From: Diphasiastrum complanatum
Taxonomy: Eukaryota > Streptophyta > Lycopodiopsida > Lycopodiales > Lycopodiaceae
Direction: 5' to 3'
Assembly (NCBI GenBank): GCA_029204225.1
Contig: CM055104.1
Coordinates: forward strand, 21,480,658-21,544,657
Length of the DNA: 64,000 nucleotides
Part shown: in pieces, positions 9,953 through 22,592 of the stretch
How the letters are laid out: each line of letters starts with the position of its first letter
Position numbering within the stretch: the stretch's first letter is position 1
Notes under the pieces: generated by a model
Database searches by the model: none
What the model was told of the DNA's origin: nothing
The model's input: the letters and a program-made list of their open reading frames with translations, nothing else
Position numbers and translations under genes: made by a program

Positions 9953-12900
9953 GCTAGTCGTAAAGATACTAATATATTTTCACAAATGTATAGATACAAA
10001 AGTAAAGTAGACAACACAAGGCTCGTCCAATTTCATAGCCTCAAAAGGCAAACGATACAAACAACAAAATAGAACTATAGCTCTCCACGCAGGGAGGCAG
10101 TCCAAGATAACTAACTAATATTCAAGAGAAAAGTAACAAATTAAAAACAAGCATAAGCCCTGAGAGAGGGGGCTGATCCCTCAAAAACCTATTGGTTCCG
10201 AACTGTCCAAATCTTCCATAGGGCCGCTAACCTGCAGACATGCCAAAAGGTCAGAATAGAGTGATCAGTGAAAGGGGGGGAGTGGCCCAACATAATGATG
10301 CCAATCCCAAGAGAAAAGAGGAGGCCCCAATGATGAAGGCAGTGCACAAGCTTTATCCCGTGCTCTGCGACAATGAAAATACAAGTGCTCTATAGTTTCC
10401 TCCTCCAACTGGCAAATCAGACAAAGGCGATCATTCAAAAAGGGTCACTTAGCTAACAAGGGCAAGGACTTAGTGAGGATACGATAGGCAAGGTACCTAA
10501 GCTTCCCTATAGGTAGGGAGCGGGTAGTGGAGAGTCTTTTACGCCAACAGGAGGGCAAGTTAGTAAGAGCCCAAAGGGAATTAAGCTAGGTAGAAAAAAG
10601 AAAAGGGTGTCGACGACGGTGCACGGAATGGTAGCTGAGTAGGGCAGGGTCTAAGGGAGGTGCCCAGCCATCCAAATCAATCAGAGTAGACCGGGCAATG
10701 TGCAGACCAATTGTAGAGGACGAAACAGAAAAAAAGAACAAGCGCTCGTTTCGAGAAAGAGCAGCAGAAGGCAAAATTTGACAAGGAACAACATGGACAA
10801 GTGATACAAGGTGGTAAGTCCCTTGGAGGCCAAGGAAGAGGCAAGACGTGGGTGAGCGGAGAAAAGAGAAAGAGAAGAGGAGGGAAAAAGAGAAGAGATC
10901 CATATTTGCTCATCAGAAGGCAGGATGGAGGTGTCAGTCCAAGAGAGGAGAGAGCGAAAGTCAAGGAAGACAAGGGATAGATTCTTGAGAACGAAAGGGG
11001 CTTTAAAGCAAAAGCGGTAGCCAAAGGAGAGAAGTTTAGAGAAAAGAGAAAGAGGCTTAAGCAGGGTGGGAACCACGGCAGAAGCAGCGAGGTAAGAAAG
11101 AAGAAGAGAGTGCCAATGTTGGGAATGATGTGGTAGAGCAAAAAGGCGACGAAGCCCCAAGGATCTATTCTTGAGAGAGGGGTCAGGGATGCCAAGGCCT
11201 GTCAACCGTGGCAGTTGTACAGATAGCCCAGAGAAGCAAAGGCCACTTCCCTGCCCAAAGAAACCGATGGTGAATCTTGGCGAGAGAATCATGGAAAGAG
11301 AGAATGGTGATAAAGATAGAGGAGAAATGAACGGGGTATGCCAAGAGAATATGTCTAACGACCAATACCCTGGATGCAAAGAACATAAAAGAATGGTTCC
11401 AGGAAGCAAGCTTCTAGGTAAAGCACTATAGAAACCAGTCGGTATGCTAGGAAGAGGTGAGTAGAATACCAAAGGGGATGCCAAGTAGACGGGTGATCGT
11501 ACCATGAGGGACAATCCAGATACCCAGGAAGTGGTAACAACAAAAATAACATGAAGCTCTGACTTCTCTTCATTGAGAAGCGACGAGAAGCAGTAGCAGA
11601 ACTCCACAAATCGGAAGAGAAAGTGTCAAACATGGGTCTCCAAGAGAAGGAAAAGGAGGGTGACATAATCAGCAAAGAGCTACTGAGAAAGAGGGCCTAG
11701 GGGTGAAAAAACATGAGCACTTTGATGAATGGAGGAAGCGTGATGGAGAGCACGAGAAAGGGGTTGTGTATCGATGGCAAAGAGCATAGGCGAGAGTGGA
11801 CAACGGCCTTGGCGGATACTGCAGGTGGGGAAGAAGGGAGAGGAGATGCATCCATTGAGGAGAATCCTTGAAGAAGAAGAAGAATAAAGGGCCCGAACAA
11901 AGGCAGTGAAGGAGGGAGACAAGCCCAAAACTGACAACAATGAAGAATGTAATCCCAACCAATTCAGTCAAAGGCTTTGTCAAGGTCAAGCCAAAGAATA
12001 AGAGAGGGAGTAGCAGAAGCAAAAAGGGAGTTCATCATGGCCCAAATATTGAAAATGGAGTCCATGATATTGCAACCTTTAACAAATCCAAACTGTTCAA
12101 TCAAAAGAAGAGGGTGTAGTACGGGAGAAAGACGACGGGCCATGGCATTGGCCGAGATTTTGTAAGAAGTGTTAAGCATGGTAAGTGGACAAAAGTTTGA
12201 CAAAGACTGCGAGGAGGAATTCTTAGGGATGAGCTTCACAAGACCCTTAGAGACTTCCCGTGGCAAGGAGGCATAAGAGAAGGCTTGGTTAGCCAACTGA
12301 AGCAAGGCAGGGCCAAGCTGCGGGGCCAAGCTGCGGCCAAAGGGCGAGGAAGAATTCTGAAATCACACCATCAGGCCTAGGAGTTTTGCCAAGAGGGAGG
12401 GAGAGGAGGGCTGAGTGAAGCTCTGACAAAGAGAAAGGCGTATTCAGCAAAGAAAAATCATGAGAGGCCCAAAGAGCGGCCAATTACACAAAAGGCAAGG
12501 TGGTCAGCATCAGGGGGAGAGGAAGGTTGAAGGTTTTGGAAAAAAAAAAAACAAATGTCTACACCATAGAAGGGGGGTAATTTAAGACTCAGCCAAAGAT
12601 GGAAAGAGAGTGGACGAAAGAGGAGGATCTCTTGATATGAAGCATACGGAAAAGTAAGAAAGAGGGGAGGTCGCCTTGGCAGAGCCAGCTCAGCTTAGAG
12701 TGGAGCATAAGGCCCGTTGTCGCATGATAATCAAGGCGACGAAGGATGACTTGGTAGCGAAGCTAAAGGTCAGAGTAGAGACAAGCGTCATGGGAAAGAG
12801 CTTGAGCAGAAGCTATGCCTCATAAAAGAGCTAGGGCCAAAGTCTTAGCTTTCCCCAGGGAGTGGCGAGCAAACCGACCGTAACTACGAAGAAGGGGGAC

Positions 12901-14340
12901 ACCATTGGAAATCGTACCTTGAAGGGAAGGAGCAGAGGCAACACTAGACTGGAGGGCATAAAGCAAAGGAGGATAGGAGAGAAGAAAAGAATTAATGACA
13001 TAAGGAGAGAGAAGAAGATAGTGAGGGAGTTGATGAAAGCAACACTTCAGCATGACACGATTCTGATAAAAAAGAGCAGTTAAACTATGAGTTTTGACCC
13101 GGAGAAGGCGAAGCCAAGAAGCAGCAGAAGAAAGGTAGAAGCATTCAAGTTTGGTAGATCTAAAGGAAGAACCAGGTCGAGAGTTAGTCCAAGTATGATG
13201 AGAAAAATGCTGAAGGATGTCACAAGCATTGGAGAGAGAATGGGACGATTGGAAAAGCGAGCAGGCAGACCCCTCAGAGGTAGACAGTGAATGGGGACAA
13301 CAAGATTAAGGTACGTATTGAAGTCTCCTAAAACATTAAGATGGTCATCGGGAATGGGGGGAGATTGTGCCAAAAATTAGTCATATCAAAAAGAGAGGAA
13401 GGAGTATAGAGGTTAAGAATAGAGAAGGTGAACCTTGTTTGCACAATTGAAGGAGCACCCACTTATCGGCAGGATCCGATAAACTGAGAGCACCTACCAC
13501 TAGTGCCTTGCGCAAGAGAGACACCATAATGGTAGTTGGAGTCAAACTTCTTGATCAGACAATGTTGGTTAAATTGTCGAAGCTTTGTTTCTTGCAAGTC
13601 AATGATCACATTCCTAGATGAATGGGAAGCAATAATTTGTGCCAGGCAGGTGTGTCGCCCCAGATCATTCAGACCATGAACATTGTAGGAGTAAACAGTC
13701 ATTCTAGGCCCAAAGAGAGATGAATCATACGAGATGAGGACTCAACAAGGAGAGTTGTAGCTTTGGCAAGCAACTTAGGGAGAAGGTTTGCTCGAAGGTC
13801 TTGTTTGACGGTGGTTAGCTTGTTGTCGAATCGATCATTTGTAGAGTGCTACTTAGTGATCATGGCTGAATGAGGTCCAATGAGAGGAAGAGAAGACATT
13901 ATTAGCAGGTGTGGCATATTATGGTGGAAAAATAGGACTCTTAATAATCCTGAATGCGTCTTCACATAAAAACACAAATATCGCGAAGGTCACCTTTCAA
14001 GTGCCCTTCATCGAATACTTCAACTTCTTTTTTTGTAGTAGGCTCCTCATCTAGCTGAGACATCATTTGAGAACCTATTTCAGAAGGACAACTATGGCGC
14101 TTTTTGCCTTTGCTCGACATGCTTTCCAAAATTCTCAAGGTCAAATCCTTCAGTAGTAGCATCTGAAGCGGCTATAGGTTTTGATTCATCCTCTCGCTGC
14201 TCAGCAATGCATGCCTTTTACTCATTGTTGGTTTCTGTTTGAGATTTGCTTTTGATATGCTCAGTCAGTGGTGATCTTGGCGATGGAGTGGCCAGTTGGA
14301 AGAGGCAGCTCGCGCAGGGATCGCTGCCACACCTACTAAA
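9953..14340 (-). mobile_element. L1-type LINE, minus orientation, decayed
   Basis: The boundaries are approximate. The 3' end (low coordinate) has a T8 run at about 9953-9961 on the plus strand, taken as the poly(A) tail. The 5' end is placed before the palindrome at 14351. The stretch 13703-14340 may hold the remains of ORF1, but nothing there is recognisable. I could not match target-site duplications. Confidence 0.7.
10130..13702 (-). pseudogene. LINE ORF2 (endonuclease, reverse transcriptase, zf-RVT)
   Basis: In minus-strand order: an APE-type endonuclease start (YSYNVHGLND, LQETKL near 13600-13700; VLGDFN near 13330), then RT with GKTPRPDG (near 12370), LIPKNSSS, KISANAMARRLSP, GFVKGC (near 12080) and LDLDKAFD (near 11970-11990). 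RQGRCPLSP follows near 11800, and the catalytic box reads FADY at about 11664-11676 where LINEs have FADD. The C-terminal zf-RVT domain is clear near 10350-10480 (PFLNDRLCLICQLEEE, IEHLYFHCRR). The frame is broken many times by shifts and stops. With the second catalytic Asp replaced, it could not be active even if joined. Confidence 0.85.
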
Positions 14341-14350
14341 TAATGTGAGT

Positions 14351-14431
14351 TAACGGGCCTGAAGGGCCCATCATGACAAATTGAAGGGTTCGCCCTTGGA
14401 ATTTGTCATAACGGGCCCTTCAGGCCCGTTA
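14351..14431. repeat. near-perfect 81-bp palindrome
   Basis: TAACGGGCCTGAAGGGCCC (14351-14369) pairs exactly with 14413-14431. TGACAAATT (14374-14382) pairs with 14400-14408, and AAGGG pairs with CCCTT around a TTCG tip. Only short unpaired 4-nt and 1-2-nt steps interrupt it. It lies between the LINE and the first O-fucosyltransferase exon. Confidence 0.95.
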
Positions 14432-14604
14432 TCTAATACGTTGCAGGCCGTGATATCTCATTTAAGCAGAGATGACATCATGAAGGTTTGTATATCTATT
14501 ACATTGCATTGTGTCCCTTCATGTGATAAAATGTAGCCAAGGAAAAGTAGTAATGGCACCAAAGCATACGCTAATTATCAATATTCCTTAATAAATTAAC
14601 TCAG

Positions 14605-15010
14605 GTGAAAGGAACAATTCATGACTTATGGGCAAAGCCAAATAGTGAAAACTTCAGGCATTGTGTTGAGCATTCAAAGATTTACTAGCGTGAGTTCTTT
14701 CAACGTCTATGTTGCAAATCATTGACATTAAGCAAGTATGGGCTCATTTAATGAGGTAGTGGTCATGTCAAATGTTACCAGTGGTCTTGCAATTGAAGTT
14801 GAGATCAAGTAAGCTTATGTACAATGCTTCTTTCACTTTGTAAACTTTTACCATTCAAGGCTAATTAAACTTTGGCTTCAAATGCATTCAGGCCCATGAG
14901 GGCTTACTAATGGAGATGAGAGCTAGGGTAGGCTCTAGACCCATTTTGTGATGCATGCATAAATTTTCTTGCAATATCTAATAATAGATGTTGTTCTAAT
15001 GGTGTAGATT
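14605..15010 (+). pseudogene. O-fucosyltransferase-family gene, exons upstream of the retroelement nest
   Basis: After acceptor TTAACTCAG, 14605-14685 reads VKGTIHDLWAKPNSENFRHC, like the (D/E)LW-P-S-NF-C segment that precedes the sugar-nucleotide domain in plant O-fucosyltransferase-like proteins, then meets a stop. A 36-nt exon at 14892-14927 (acceptor GCATTCAG, donor AGG|GTAGGC) reads AHEGLLMEMRAR, corresponding to the family's ANGGLNQMR segment with several changes. An 80-nt intron (14928-15007) ends GTGTAG, and ATT (15008-15010) opens the next exon, which resumes at 31183. Exons further 5' were not found; the LINE lies there. The 36-nt exon is supported by phase and position more than by identity. 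Confidence 0.5.
15006..15010 (+). repeat. left target-site duplication of copia-B (AGATT)
   Basis: AGATT at 15006-15010 corresponds to AAATT at 31181-31185. Removing 15011-31185 restores GTGTAG|ATTTGTGACATGG, an intron acceptor followed by the O-fucosyltransferase ICDM codons. Confidence 0.7.
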
Positions 15011-15712
15011 ATGAAGAATTGCCAAAAATTGGCAAATCTAGCTTGATTCAAAACCATGTAGTCTAATGTAAATTTTGCACATAAGTGGATTCCACACATG
15101 TAAGGCCAAAGTGATACATGGCAATCTACTCCTAATGTAGGTTAGGTCAAGTCAATAGAGTTGGTCATGACTATTTGGTGGCCATTCCTACATTATAGGA
15201 ACTACACCTAAGTTTAAGGTGAAAAATTGACCAACTAGCTACCTACCAAGCATGAATCTAGGATCTAGGCTAGGGTTTCATTTTAGGGCAAAAAGGATGA
15301 GTTAACTTCCTTATTACATGCTGGAAATTCACCTAACTTTACAAAGAAAGTGAATTTTGCTATGTATTCCAAGCTCCCATAGTGAGAAGATAGATTATTT
15401 TTTGGAGCTCATTGGCAATCTCGAGTTTCTACTCTCCATGTACATTGATTTTGTGATCCAAATGAAACCAACACCTTGAGTACTTCAATCTCTGTTCTAA
15501 ATCCGTATATCAAGCTGCTCTTCACACGAGTGGGCTCGGATTTGTGTCTATGATCTTGTTTTTTGACTATCAATGCTTGTTGTGTGTCAAATTGCCAATC
15601 TAGATCAAGATTTGTTGACTAGTTTTTTGATGCATTGATTAAGCAAGTACATAATCACCCTTGTGGATCTTCTAAGGTCCATTTATGGTCTAAAAAGTAC
15701 TGTACTTTCACA
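15010..15712 (+). repeat. 5' LTR of copia-B
   Basis: About 703 bp, from (T)ATGAAGAATTGCC to CTTTCACA. It matches the 3' copy at 30476-31180 throughout with scattered differences. The first bases read TA where the 3' copy has TGTG, so the left terminus is slightly decayed and overlaps the duplication by one base. It is directly followed by the primer site. Confidence 0.9.
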
Positions 15713-15728
15713 TGGTATCAGAGCCAAG
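15713..15728 (+). promoter_or_regulatory. copia-B primer binding site
   Basis: TGGTATCAGAGCCAAG immediately follows the LTR and is complementary to the 3' end of plant initiator-Met tRNA, as in most copia elements. Confidence 0.85.
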
Positions 15729-16700
15729 TACAAGAGCTTTGATCATAGATCTAATCAAATCCATTTTTAGCAGTTTTTGGTGCTAAAAACTAGTGTTGTG
15801 AGGTCGAGCTAGAAGCTAAGTTTTGGTGAGGGGATTTGAACTCAAACCTGGAAGGGATCAAAATTCGTACTGTTCACACGTGTGGGCACTTCTAAAATAG
15901 CATTCAATGCACTACATTCATTTGATCACTGTAAATTCAATTTGAGAGCTTTGGATGTAATTTTTGGTGGAAATCCTAGGATAAGCTACCGAGATTAAGT
16001 GCGATTGATTATGTTTGACATAGGTTCACGAGATCTAATTAATCTAGGCTGAAATTAGGTCCTATAAACTTGTTTTACAGGTCTTGAAAGTACATCAAAG
16101 TGTGTGAGGGAGATTAAGTCATGTTTTTGTCCAAAAATAGCCAAATTTGATAGGATTTGATATGTCATTGATAGAATCTCATCTAATTTGAATTTCATCT
16201 TTGTGAGAGAGTGTAAGAACTATGACTAGAAGTCCAAGAGAGGGCTAGAAGTCAAATTTGAGGTAATCAAGACAAAGTGAAACCTTTGTGAGTTTCTAGG
16301 ATAAAATCAATTTCAATTTTTCTGAGCATTGTTTTGTAGGATCCTTCCAAAAAGTTCTTTTAAATCAAGATCAAGGGGATCTTGCTGCTTGAATATTTGT
16401 GCATTTCAAGTAAGTTTCTAGTGGAAAAATTCTAAAAAGAAACTTAGGAAGGGTCCAGAAGTTCAATCTACTTTGTGTTCATTGATTTTCTCAAGAGTAG
16501 TCAATAGAGTGCAAAATTGGCAAGATTCGATTGTAAGTAGAATTCACATCATCTTATCTTCATTCCAACTTTGTGAGGGAGTGCTAGAACTGAGATTACA
16601 AGTCCATTTGTTGGATTAGAAATCTAATTTGAGTGAAACACTACAAGTGTGAGACATTTGTGAGTTTCAAATTCAATCAAATCTATTTCTTATTTGTAGA
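15729..16700 (+). other. copia-B leader, non-coding
   Basis: No open frame with gag similarity. Blocks such as GAGATCTAATTA...TTTTACAGGTCTTGAA and GGGCTAGAAGTCAAATTTGAGG recur at 48110-48350, showing this is a family leader sequence. Confidence 0.6.
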
Positions 16701-17180
16701 AATCACTACAAAAACTTGATCTAGATTGGCATGATCACAAACAACAAGCAGTGATAATGGAAATACAGATCATAGACACAAATCCGAACTGGCACATGTG
16801 TACTATAGGCTGTAGTATGGCCTGCAAGCTGAGTTTGAAGTGTTCAAAGTGTTGGTTTCATTTGGATCATCAAAAACCAATGTACATGAGAGTAGAAACT
16901 CGAGTTGCCAATGTGCTCCAAAAATAATCTATCTTCTCTCTATGGGAGCTTGGAATACATAGCAAAAGTAACTTTCTTTGTGAAGTTAGGTCCCTAATTT
17001 GCAACTCTAGCCTAATTCCTAGAGTCATGCCTAGTAGGTGACTAGTTGGTCAATTTTTCACCTTAAACTTAGGTGTAGGTCCTATAATCTAGGAATCACT
17101 ACCAAAATGACATGACCAACCCTTTAGACTTGATCTAACCTATAGTAGGGTAGGTTTCCCAAGTGGCTCCATAGCCTCAC

Positions 17181-17454
17181 AGTTAGAATTAAAGTAGAAT
17201 CATTGTGCTACTGTACTGTGGGTCCTATCAGTTGATAAGGATCAGTTGGTCTCGCCACGAGGCAAGTCGACGGGACACGCGTCCCGCCAACGGCAACCTG
17301 GGTCATGCATGGATTGCCTGAGTGAACAACTATATGTACAGTGTAATTTCATTTTGAGAAATACAGTTGCTATGTGAGCTTGTTGTGGAGAGTGTTTTCT
17401 GTCTGTGTTACTGTGTAGCATGATCTGTGTTTCTGTTCGAAGCAAATTCTAAGT
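17181..17454 (+). repeat. 5' LTR of copia-C
   Basis: Starts AGTTAGAATT and ends AATTCTAAGT. It differs from the 3' LTR at about 11 of 274 positions, and every difference I counted is a transition. Confidence 0.92.
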
Positions 17455-17466
17455 TGGTATCAGAGT
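17455..17466 (+). promoter_or_regulatory. copia-C primer binding site
   Basis: TGGTATCAGAGT abuts the LTR and matches the initiator-Met tRNA primer site. Confidence 0.85.
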
Positions 17467-18399
17467 TGTACAAGGAGTGTACACAGTACAACATTGTCGT
17501 GGAAGAGAGCTTCGAGAGAACTGTCTTTTGAGAGTTCGGGGTTTACGGCAGGTTGAAGACGGAAGGAGAAACACTGGTGCAGAGAGTTTAGCACACAGAA
17601 GCTTGGTGAGCTTGAGACTGTGTGAGGATTCAGAGACAAGGGTTGTCGGCTGAATCAGAACCTCAGCAAACAGAATTTTGAAATTCCGAAGTAGGCTATT
17701 TGGTGTTTGCAGTCATTGTGCTTTCAATCAGACACTGTTTGACAAACAGATTGAAGCATCAACTTTCCAGTGGTAGGGCGACCTCAAAGCAGTTGATTTG
17801 GCCAGCCAGAGAGCTGTGAAAAGCAAGCCAAGATCAAAGTTGTGAGAAAAACCCTAGCCTAGGGTTTGGAAGTAGAAAAACGAAGTTTTCTCTCTATACT
17901 TATCCATTTTTTAAGCTGTAAAAGCCTGTAGGAGGGAACTCTGGCAGTGCAAATCAGATCAGAAGAGGTCGTGGACAGCCGCGACCCTATAGAGACATAG
18001 AGAGAGAGAGAGAGATGGTTGAGAATTCTTGAGAGAAGCCATAGCTGGGAAGAGAGAGAGTAGGTGGCCGCGAGCAGGGAGGTCGCAGACAGATCGCACC
18101 AAACAAAAGGCACTCGAACTGTACCTACAAGTACGGCACAACAAAACAGAGTGATTGCAGCGGAGAAAGTGTTTGAAGTGAGCCAAAAGTGATTTCACCA
18201 TTCCACTGGGCACATTGTTGGGAGTTGACGACTGAGTGCATTTCGGAAGGCGACGCCGATTTGGCTTTCAAACTGGTGGAAAAGCAGCGAGTGGCTTGGT
18301 AAGGGAAAAAGTGCAGGTCATTATTTTCAACTTTTGACATCACTGTTGGCCTCGACATACTGTTTTTAGCCTACGGCAGAAGTTTCAAGCAGTTTTGCG

Positions 18400-21300
18400 A
18401 TGGCAAACATGGGAGAGTCCATTTTGAGTGAAAGTAGCAAATTGGACGAGACTTCCAACTATGCAGTGTGGAAATTCAAAATGAAAAACATATTGATGGA
18501 GAAAGATGTGTGGGAAGTCGTCACAGGTGATGAGAGAAGGCCGCCGAATAAAGCGGATATCAAAGTGTTTGACAAAAAGATGAGGAAGGCTTTGACCTTC
18601 ATTAATTTGTCAGTGAAGGATCAAATCATTACTCACATTTGTGATGCTGTTACACCCAGACATGCATGGGATGTGCTAAAGGAGCAGTTCGAGACGTCAA
18701 ATCCATCAAGAATAATGTTTTTGAAGTCAAAGCTGAATAGTGCCCAAATGGAACAAGGAGAGCACATTCAGACGTACATGACCAGAATCAAGACAGTGAG
18801 GGATGTACTGCATTCTATTGGTGAGCGCATACGTAATGTGGAGCTGGTGCACAATGCATTGTGCGGCATTGCAGAACCCTATCAAATGTTTGTGAGTGGA
18901 ATAACATCAAGAGAAAGATTGCCAACCTTTGATGAGCTCACATGAATCTTGATGCAGGAAGAGCAACAACGAGAAATGGTGAAAGCTAGACGTCAAAATA
19001 CTGACGATCAGGCACTTGTGACATGCCAAAAACAAGGCAAGGGCAAGGGCAAGAAGAAGTTTAAACAACAATTTGCCAAGACTCAGGAGGATGAGGGATC
19101 TTCCAATAAGACCAAGAAGAAAGACAAGTGCTTCCATTGTGGTAAAAAGGGCCATTGGAAGAGTGAATGTCGCAAATTCTTGGCGGAACAAGGCAAGGGA
19201 AAACCAAAGCAAGCAGGTAACCTTGTCGATGAGGGTGAGATTGAAGACTCTAGCATCTTCATATTTGCATTGTCATCTAATCAAGATGATCAAGCGTGGT
19301 ATATTGACTCGGGAGCCACAAGGCACATGACAGATAACAAGAATTGGTTCAGTAGCTTGAAAGTGTTGGATAATAGAACGTCCGTTTCACAAGCAAATGG
19401 TGAGATGTGCAAAATCAAGGGGATAGGCAATGTTTCAATCCAACTACCTGATGGCAAAAGCAGGATGACCAGGGAGGTACTTTACATACCAGGTTTGAAG
19501 AAAAATCTACTTCCTGTTGGAGTCATTACTGATCAAAAGTTGAAAGTAGAATTTGCCCATGATCGTTGCTTTGTGAAGGATGTGAACCAAAAGTTCAAAG
19601 TTATTGCGGATGGAGTAAGGGAGCCCAATACAAAATTGTACAGGTTGAATGCTAGAATCAAGGGGCAACATGGACTTGTATCGTCCATTCCATCGCAAAC
19701 TGAGTTGTGGCATAAGAGGCTTGGTCACTTGAACTTGGGAAGCCTCAGTTTGATGAGAAGATTGGAGATGGTAACATGATTGCCTACCATAGAAGATCAC
19801 TTGAAATCGATGTGCAAATCTTGTGTATATGGGAAGCAGCATCGAGAGAAGTTCAATAAAGGGGGTGTTGCAAGAGCAAAGAACATCCTGGATTTAATCC
19901 ATACAGATTTATGCGGGCCTATGAGGACCATGTCCTTAGGCAAAGCCTTCTATTTCATGACCTTTATTAACGATACGTAAGACGTGGATCTACTTCTTGA
20001 AGAAGAAATTAGATGCATTTGACAACTTCAAGAGCTTCAAAGCATTGGTCGAAAATAAAACAGGTAGGAAGATCAAAGTCCTAGATCAGATAGTGGAGGT
20101 GAGTATAAGTCTAATGACTTCAATGATCTTTGTGATCAATGTGGGATTAAAAGACAATTTACGCAAGCTCATACTCCTGCACTCAATGGTGTAGCTGAGC
20201 ACAAGAATCGTATGATTGTGGAAAGTGCCAGATCTATGCTAGCTAAGATGAAACTACCAAAAGATTTTTGGTCAGAAGCATGCAAAACGGCAGTCTATCT
20301 TCAAAATAGAAGTCCTACCATTGCCATACCAAAGATAACACCCGAGGAAGCATTCACGAAGAAGAAGCCAAAGGTGAACCATTTGTGAATCTTTGGATGT
20401 AAGGCCTTTGTACACGTTCCTAAGGAAGGGAGACGTAAACTTGATGTAAAAGCTATCAAGTGTATATTCCTAGGATATGATGATCATGTGAAGGGCTATA
20501 GATGTTTTGATCCAGTGGAAAACAAAATCCATGTAAGTTGTGATGTTATCTTTGATGAATCCAAGACGTATGAAGACGAGGATGCTGAGAAGATAGATAC
20601 ATCCAGTGGGAAAGATGGTATAGTGAGGATACCACTTGATGATGATCCATTCATTGACCTTCCAAGTGATGAAAAAGAGGATACATCTCAAGATACTACT
20701 ACTCAACCTCAAGAGACGGGTTGGAGAGGTAGGAACAAACCTTTTGGTGCAAGAAGGATTGAGATTGCAGGTGACAAACGCAAGGAGAAGTATGTACCAT
20801 GGGATACATTTTCACCAGGAAGCCGATCACCTAAAAGCCGATCATCTGACAGGAAGCTCCTAAGTGGTTTGAGAGATTGTTGGAGAGCCGCGACATGGAT
20901 GACTTTCCAAGATCATCCAGTCAGGGAGAGCTACAAAGATCAACAAGAGAGAAGACACAACCTGAAAGGTATGAAGCAAATTATGATCTCTTATCTAGCA
21001 TTATTCAAAGCAAAGAACCTTCGACTTATGGTGAAGTGAAGGATGATGACATTTGGGTCAAGGCCATGGGAGAGGAGATGGAGTCAATTGCTAAGCATAG
21101 CACATGGGGCTTAGTAGAACCACCAATTGGCAAGAAACCCATTGGTTGCAAATGGGTATACAGGACTAAGTACCATGCAGATGGAAGTATAGCAAAGCAC
21201 AAGGCAACATTGGTGATCAAAGGGTATGCACAAAGTAAAGGCATCGACTATGAGGAGACCTTTGCGCCAGTATGTAAGTGGAATACTCTACGTCTACTTA

Positions 21301-22538
21301 TTGCTTTAGCTTCACATTTTGGTTGGCCTTTGCATCAGATGGATGTGAAATTTGCTTTTCTAAATGGTGAGTTAGAAGAAGAGAGATCAACCTGAAGGAT
21401 TTGTAGCAAAGGGACAGGAAAATAAAGTATGTCGATTGAAGAAAGCGCTTTATGGTCTTAAACATGCACCACGTGCGTGGTATAGCAGGATTGATGCCTA
21501 CTTTCATTCAAAGGGAATGGTGAGAACACATTCTGATCCAAATCTATATGTCTTATGCTTTGATGGTATGGGTGCTTTGATTGCTCTTTATGTTGATGAC
21601 GTGATTATTATGGAAAATAATCAAGAGATGATAGATATGATCAAGAAAGATCTCATGGAACAATTCGAGATGACAGATCTCAGCCTGATGCATTATTGCC
21701 TTGGAGTAGAGGTGTGGCAAAAAGGACACGAAGTGGGTTTAGCACAGGTGAAGTATGTCAAAGAGTTGCTGCACAGGTTTAGGTTGCAGGATTGCAAACC
21801 AGTGAATACTCCTATTGAACCAGATAAAAAGCTTTCTAAGCTTGATGAGTCACAATCATTTGATGCCACGCTGTATAGGCAGTTAGTAGGGAGCCTGATT
21901 TACCTTACCACGACTAGACCAAATATATGCTATGTTGTTGGCATTGTAAGTCAATTTATGGCAGCACCTACGAAAATGCATTGGAAGGCGGCTAAACGCA
22001 TTTTCATTATGTGAAAGGCACTTCAGAGTATGGCTTGATTTATAGGAAGCATGATGGTTTACCTGAGTTGTGTGGCTATGTGGATGCGGATTGGGGAGGT
22101 GACTATGATGATCGTAGATCCACCACAGGTTATATATTCTAGTTTTGTGGTGATTGCTTTTCCTGGTCTAGTAAGAAGCAAAGTACAATTGCTCTTTCCA
22201 CCATAGAAGCAGAGTACAAGGCAATGTGTAGTGCAGCACAAGAAGCTATATGGTTGAGACAAATCTTGGAAGAAGTTGGCATGAAGCAGAAAAATCCCAC
22301 GACATTACATAGCGACAGTCAGAGTGGCATTCAGCTAGCAAAGAATCCAGTGCTCCATGCGAGAGCTAAACACATTGAGATTCAGTATCACTTTATACGT
22401 GAGAGGCTGCTGAGTCGTGAAATTCATGTTGTTCATTGTAGCACAGAAGAACAACTAGCTAATATTCTCATTAAGCCACTTGTTGGAGAAAAGTCTGATA
22501 AGTTTAGATCAAAGCTTTCTGTACTTAAAGTTTGTTGA
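18400..22538 (+). pseudogene. copia-C gag-pol polyprotein
   Basis: Domains in order: gag starting MANMGESILSESSKLDE at 18400 (UBN2-type); CCHC zinc knuckle CFHCGKKGHWKSEC at 19129-19170; protease WYIDSGATRHMT with Asp-Ser-Gly at 19306-19314; integrase HHCC (LWHKRLGHLN, CKSCVYGKQH) near 19706-19840 and the catalytic core after it; RT with YVDD at 21589-21600; RNase H ending LSVLKVC at 22538. Breaks: TGA at 18943 and 19777, a small deletion near 19973, a 1-nt loss near 20082, TGA at 20386 (Arg position), a frameshift near 20845-20880, a small deletion near 21390, a 1-nt loss near 22005, TAG at 22140. Catalytic residues that can be seen are intact, so it is a fairly recent dead copy, in keeping with its 4% LTR divergence. 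Confidence 0.93.
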
Positions 22539-22583
22539 CTTTAAAGCTATGTATATGACTGTATAAAAAGTAGACTCTACTTT

Positions 22584-22592
22584 AAGGGAGAG
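22584..22592 (+). promoter_or_regulatory. copia-C polypurine tract
   Basis: AAGGGAGAG lies directly before the 3' LTR. Confidence 0.75.

Noticed and set aside
10681-11607. A 308-codon minus-strand frame as a separate membrane-protein gene
   Set aside because: It lies inside LINE ORF2 between the RT and zf-RVT; the hydrophobic look comes from the pyrimidine-rich strand.
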